Assembly: GCA_030609975.1 (NCBI GenBank)
Contig: JAUWSR010000134.1
Span: forward strand, 1 to 9,471
DNA length: 9,471 bases
Origin: Acidobacteriota bacterium
GTDB lineage: Bacteria; Acidobacteriota; Aminicenantia; Aminicenantales; Aminicenantaceae
Direction of reading: 5' to 3'
Position numbers and translations under genes: made by a program. The notes beneath the pieces are model-generated. The model was not told the origin of the DNA. It made no database searches and saw nothing but the letters and a program-made list of their open reading frames with translations. Position 1 is the first letter of the stretch. The number at the start of each line of letters is the position of its first letter. Shown one piece after another: positions 7,011 to 9,471 of the stretch.

Positions 7011-7710
7011 CAAAAAAGTCCTCACCGTCATCATCCCCGTATTTAATGAAGAGGCGACCATCCTGAAGATCGTCGAAAAAGTGAGAGCGGTGGATATCGA
7101 CAAGGAGGTTATCATCGTTGATGATGCCTCTTCCGATAACACCCCGGAACTGTTGAAGACCTTCGAGGGGGATCCTGATATCAAGATCATCACGCATCCC
7201 AACAACATGGGACGGGGCGCCGGACTCAAGACGGGGTTGTCCCATGCGACCGGATACATCACAATATTCCAGGATGCAGATCTCGAGTTGGATCCGGCCA
7301 ACTTCCCGCGCCTGGTCCAGCCCATCCTGGAGGATGAGGAGGAGGTCGTTTTTGGTTCGCGTTTTCTGGGGAAAGGCTTCATCCAAGGCATGGGATTTAT
7401 GGCCTATATCGGAAACGCCATCCTGACTCAGCTCACCGATTGGTTCTTTAAAGCCAATCTCACCGATGTGTTGACCATGTTTCAAGTCACTAAAACGGAG
7501 AATTTCAAAAAATTGGATATCCAATCCGATCGTTGGGGCTCAACCATTGAGATCACGGCTAAATTTTTAAAATTGGGTTACCGTATATACGAGGTTCCCG
7601 TAGAATACATTCCCCGCCGCAAAGATACAGGTAAAAAAGTCCACTGGAGCGATTTTTCTTCCTGCCTCTTCGCCCTGATAAAATACCGATTTTTTTACAA
7701 GGTCAAGTGA
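7003..7710 (+). CDS. Family 2 glycosyltransferase, dolichyl/polyprenyl-phosphate mannose synthase-like
   Basis: This 235-residue GT-A fold enzyme begins with a TTG codon. Motifs in order: VIIPVFNEE (9-17), IIVDDASSD with D40/D41 for nucleotide binding, NNMGRGAGLKTGL, then FQDADLELDP in which D91-A-D93 is the DxD metal site, GSRFL, and a late segment ITAKFLKLGYRIYEVPVEY followed by GKKVHW and ALIKYRFF. The late segment is characteristic of DPM1-like enzymes, which transfer a hexose from a nucleotide sugar to polyprenyl phosphate at the cytoplasmic face. ArnC and GtrB are relatives, but they carry two C-terminal membrane helices. This protein ends without any, so it is of the soluble DPM1 type. 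One motif deviates: the acceptor-region cysteine expected in D-x-x-x-C-Y-K-like sequences reads DVLTMFQV. It is translationally coupled on both sides (8-base and 4-base overlaps). A natural partner would be the GT-C enzyme at 1608-3719. Confidence 0.9.
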   Translation: MDNKKVLTVIIPVFNEEATILKIVEKVRAVDIDKEVIIVDDASSDNTPELLKTFEGDPDIKIITHPNNMGRGAGLKTGLSHATGYITIFQDADLELDPANFPRLVQPILEDEEEVVFGSRFLGKGFIQGMGFMAYIGNAILTQLTDWFFKANLTDVLTMFQVTKTENFKKLDIQSDRWGSTIEITAKFLKLGYRIYEVPVEYIPRRKDTGKKVHWSDFSSCLFALIKYRFFYKVK

Positions 7711-9113
7711 GCACATCTTTGGAAAAGGTACTGCTCTTGAATCCTCCCGGCGAGAAGCTCTATCAGCGCGATATGTACTGCAGCAACATCTCCAAAGGGA
7801 CGTATTACTGGCCGGCCATAGACCTTTTGATATTGAGCGGGATCCTGGGGCAGTCCTATGAGGTGGATGTCCTGGATGCATTGATCGAGAGGATGTCTCC
7901 GGAGGATTGTCTGGCGCACATCTTAGCTCGAGACTATAAGGCTGTGATCTTCCTGACCGGCAGTGCATCCTGGCCGCAGGATCTGGATTTTGTCTCCCGC
8001 ATCAAGGCAAAGAAGCCCGGGATCCTGCTGTTGGGGAACGGCGATATCCTTCTCTATAAAGCACAGGATTTTTTGGAACGATATCCTTTCCTCGATGCCG
8101 TGCTTCTGGATTACACCAGTTCGGATATCCTGGCTTTCCTGGGAGAGGACCGCTCCTCTTTGACCGCTATGGCCTACCGGGAAAACGGCACTGTTGTGGT
8201 CAAACACGAACCGGTCCAGGGAGCGGAATTTTCATATCCGGTCCCGCAGCATGAGAAATTTCCTCTTCGGAAATATCTTTTGGTCCATGGACGACGCTTT
8301 CCCTTCACGACTGTGCAGGCGTCATTCGGGTGTCCCTTCAAATGTTCTTTCTGTATCGCCGCCACCCTCGGTTATCGATACCGTTCTGTGGACAATGTTT
8401 TGGAGGAGCTGCACTATGTGGCCTCCCTGGGGATCAAGGATGTGTTTTTTACGGATTTCACCTTCGAAGTCAAAAGAAACAATACGCTCGAACTCTGCCA
8501 ACGTATGGTTAAAGATAAGCTGGATCTAACCTGGGTGTGTTCCTCGCGGGCGTCGACCCTGGATGAAGAGCTTATCAGCTGGATGCACAATGCCGGATGC
8601 CATACCCTACTCCTCGGGGTAGAAAGCGGGGATGAAGGCCTCCTGGAAAACTATTCCAAGGGCGTGACCAAAGACGATCTCCGCCGGGCGTTCTCGCTGT
8701 GCCGTCGTTGCGGGATCCGAACTGTCGGTCATTTCATCATCGGACTCCCCGGGGAGACCGAGGAAACCGCACAAAAGACCATCGCTTTTGCCAAAGAGCT
8801 GAATTGTGATATCGCCTCCTTCAACATCGCCATACCGGCCCCCGGAACCAAACTCCGTGAGACCGCTATAGCCGAAGGCTATCTCAAGGACGATGGTATG
8901 GTGTTCGATGCCACCGATTCCTATCCGGCCATGGAAACAGCCCAATTCTCCCGTGAACAAGCCTGGAAATGGCGCAAACGCGCTGTGAAGGAATTTTACT
9001 TTCGCCCCTCTTATATTTGGAGAACTGCTACCACCGTACGCTCCTGGTACCAATGGAAGTTGCTGGTGTTGAACGGATTGGCACTGGTGCGGCAGGTCTT
9101 CTTAAAGCGGTAG
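7707..9113 (+). CDS. Radical SAM protein with divergent B12-binding-like domain (second copy)
   Basis: The 468-residue product starts at a GTG overlapping the GT2 stop (GTGA, 4 bases), with AAGG just upstream. Residues 1 to ~190 follow the B12-domain pattern at the start (KVLLLNPPGE), but the later landmarks are lost: the GG-x-H-P-T loop reads LLGNGDILL and the G-E-G-E turn reads LLDYTSSD. The radical SAM core is intact: CPFKCSFC (C209, C213, C216), LGVESGDEG, IIGLPGETEE and a PAPGTKL strand. The C-terminal FYFRPSYIW motif matches the tail of the upstream copy (YYYRPAYIW), so the two are paralogues, probably acting on related substrates. A radical reaction is near certain from the cluster motif; cobalamin use is less sure than in the first copy. 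An RMVKDKLD-type helix and STLDEELISWMHNAGC are standard barrel features. The gene ends 8 bases from the convergent gene at 9122. Confidence 0.88.
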   Translation: MSTSLEKVLLLNPPGEKLYQRDMYCSNISKGTYYWPAIDLLILSGILGQSYEVDVLDALIERMSPEDCLAHILARDYKAVIFLTGSASWPQDLDFVSRIKAKKPGILLLGNGDILLYKAQDFLERYPFLDAVLLDYTSSDILAFLGEDRSSLTAMAYRENGTVVVKHEPVQGAEFSYPVPQHEKFPLRKYLLVHGRRFPFTTVQASFGCPFKCSFCIAATLGYRYRSVDNVLEELHYVASLGIKDVFFTDFTFEVKRNNTLELCQRMVKDKLDLTWVCSSRASTLDEELISWMHNAGCHTLLLGVESGDEGLLENYSKGVTKDDLRRAFSLCRRCGIRTVGHFIIGLPGETEETAQKTIAFAKELNCDIASFNIAIPAPGTKLRETAIAEGYLKDDGMVFDATDSYPAMETAQFSREQAWKWRKRAVKEFYFRPSYIWRTATTVRSWYQWKLLVLNGLALVRQVFLKR

Positions 9114-9121
9114 GTGAGGTC

Positions 9122-9471
9122 TTATTTCCCGGCATCCCTTGTTTTCATATCGCTTTCACGCCCGTAGGCATCGGCGGCACGGATACCGTAGAAGTAGTCC
9201 TTCATTTCCTCTGCGCTTTTAAGGGAGCGGTCTTCCCACTGGAAGACATTAGCGCCTACCGTGTCTACCCACACATAATTGGACGTATTTCTCTTTTTCC
9301 GGAAGATCAAGTATTGCATCACCTTGATCTTGCCTACATTCTTTTCGTTCTGTTTCCATCTCAAAATATTGATGTAGTTGGCGAAAAAGACACCTTCGTG
9401 AACGACATTGGTGACCCCGAAGTTGTTGGGTGGATAGGGTCGTTCGATGACCGTGATCTGATGGGAGACGG
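9122..9471 (-). CDS. C-terminus of a second secreted PKD/FnIII-type protein (5' partial)
   Basis: The minus-strand frame is open from the window edge to a TAA at 9122-9124; the TTG at 9362-9364 is an internal leucine, not a start. The ~115 visible residues begin with a strand ITVIERPYPP, like the end of a PKD domain, and continue into an FnIII-like domain with YINILRW, YLIFRKK, WEDRSL, YFYGIRAADAYGRESD. This aligns without large gaps to the end of the protein at 1-1568 (IQVLDRPLAP, FINEVTW, FRIFRKP, YADRGF, VYAVTAVDSDGNESD). The two are therefore paralogues that share at least this terminal module. PKD or propeller domains are expected upstream, outside the window. An extracellular location is inferred. 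It converges on the second radical SAM gene with an 8-base gap. Confidence 0.8.
   Translation of the reverse strand, partial: VSHQITVIERPYPPNNFGVTNVVHEGVFFANYINILRWKQNEKNVGKIKVMQYLIFRKKRNTSNYVWVDTVGANVFQWEDRSLKSAEEMKDYFYGIRAADAYGRESDMKTRDAGK

Noticed and set aside
6958..7524. 188-codon minus-strand frame opposite the GT2 gene
   Set aside because: Antisense shadow of a well-supported glycosyltransferase; no ribosome site or recognisable motif.

Overview
The window is a compact, bacterial-type gene neighbourhood with roughly balanced base composition by eye. It shows Gram-negative-style cell-surface and glycan chemistry, ATG, GTG and TTG starts, and tightly packed or overlapping genes. Two B12-type radical SAM enzymes suggest an anaerobic or microaerophilic lineage. 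Large secreted PKD/FnIII proteins beside GT-C and NodB genes are familiar from Desulfobacterota-, Nitrospirota-, Omnitrophota- or Aminicenantota-like genomes. The sequence alone does not fix the taxon. There are no RNA genes, insertion sequences or CRISPR arrays, and no gene-free stretch longer than about 130 bases.

Layout: (1) positions 1-1568, plus strand, hold the C-terminal part of a large secreted protein with beta-propeller-like repeats, three PKD domains and an FnIII-like end. (2) 1608-3719, minus strand, is a polytopic GT-C (ArnT/PMT-like) glycosyltransferase with an unusual C-terminal beta-sandwich-like tail; it converges on gene 1. (3) A 131-base divergent region at 3720-3850 follows, with a perfect 13-base inverted repeat reaching into the next gene. 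(4) 3851-5483, plus strand, holds a NodB-family polysaccharide deacetylase and a SAM-dependent methyltransferase 10 bases apart. (5) A near-consensus sigma70 promoter lies at 5502-5530. (6) 5592-9113, plus strand, is an overlapping three-gene unit: B12-type radical SAM protein, DPM1/ArnC-like GT2, then a second B12-type radical SAM protein. (7) 9122-9471, minus strand, is the C-terminus of a second secreted protein whose last domain is homologous to the end of gene 1.

Taken together, the GT2, NodB enzyme and GT-C transferase are the same three enzyme classes as the ArnC, ArnD and ArnT steps of lipid A aminoarabinose modification. In that pathway a polyprenyl-phosphate sugar is made, deacylated, then transferred outside the membrane. 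Here they sit with a methyltransferase and two radical SAM enzymes. The best inference is a lipid-linked sugar or surface glycan pathway with radical chemistry. The substrate cannot be read from sequence, and no such pathway is proven here.
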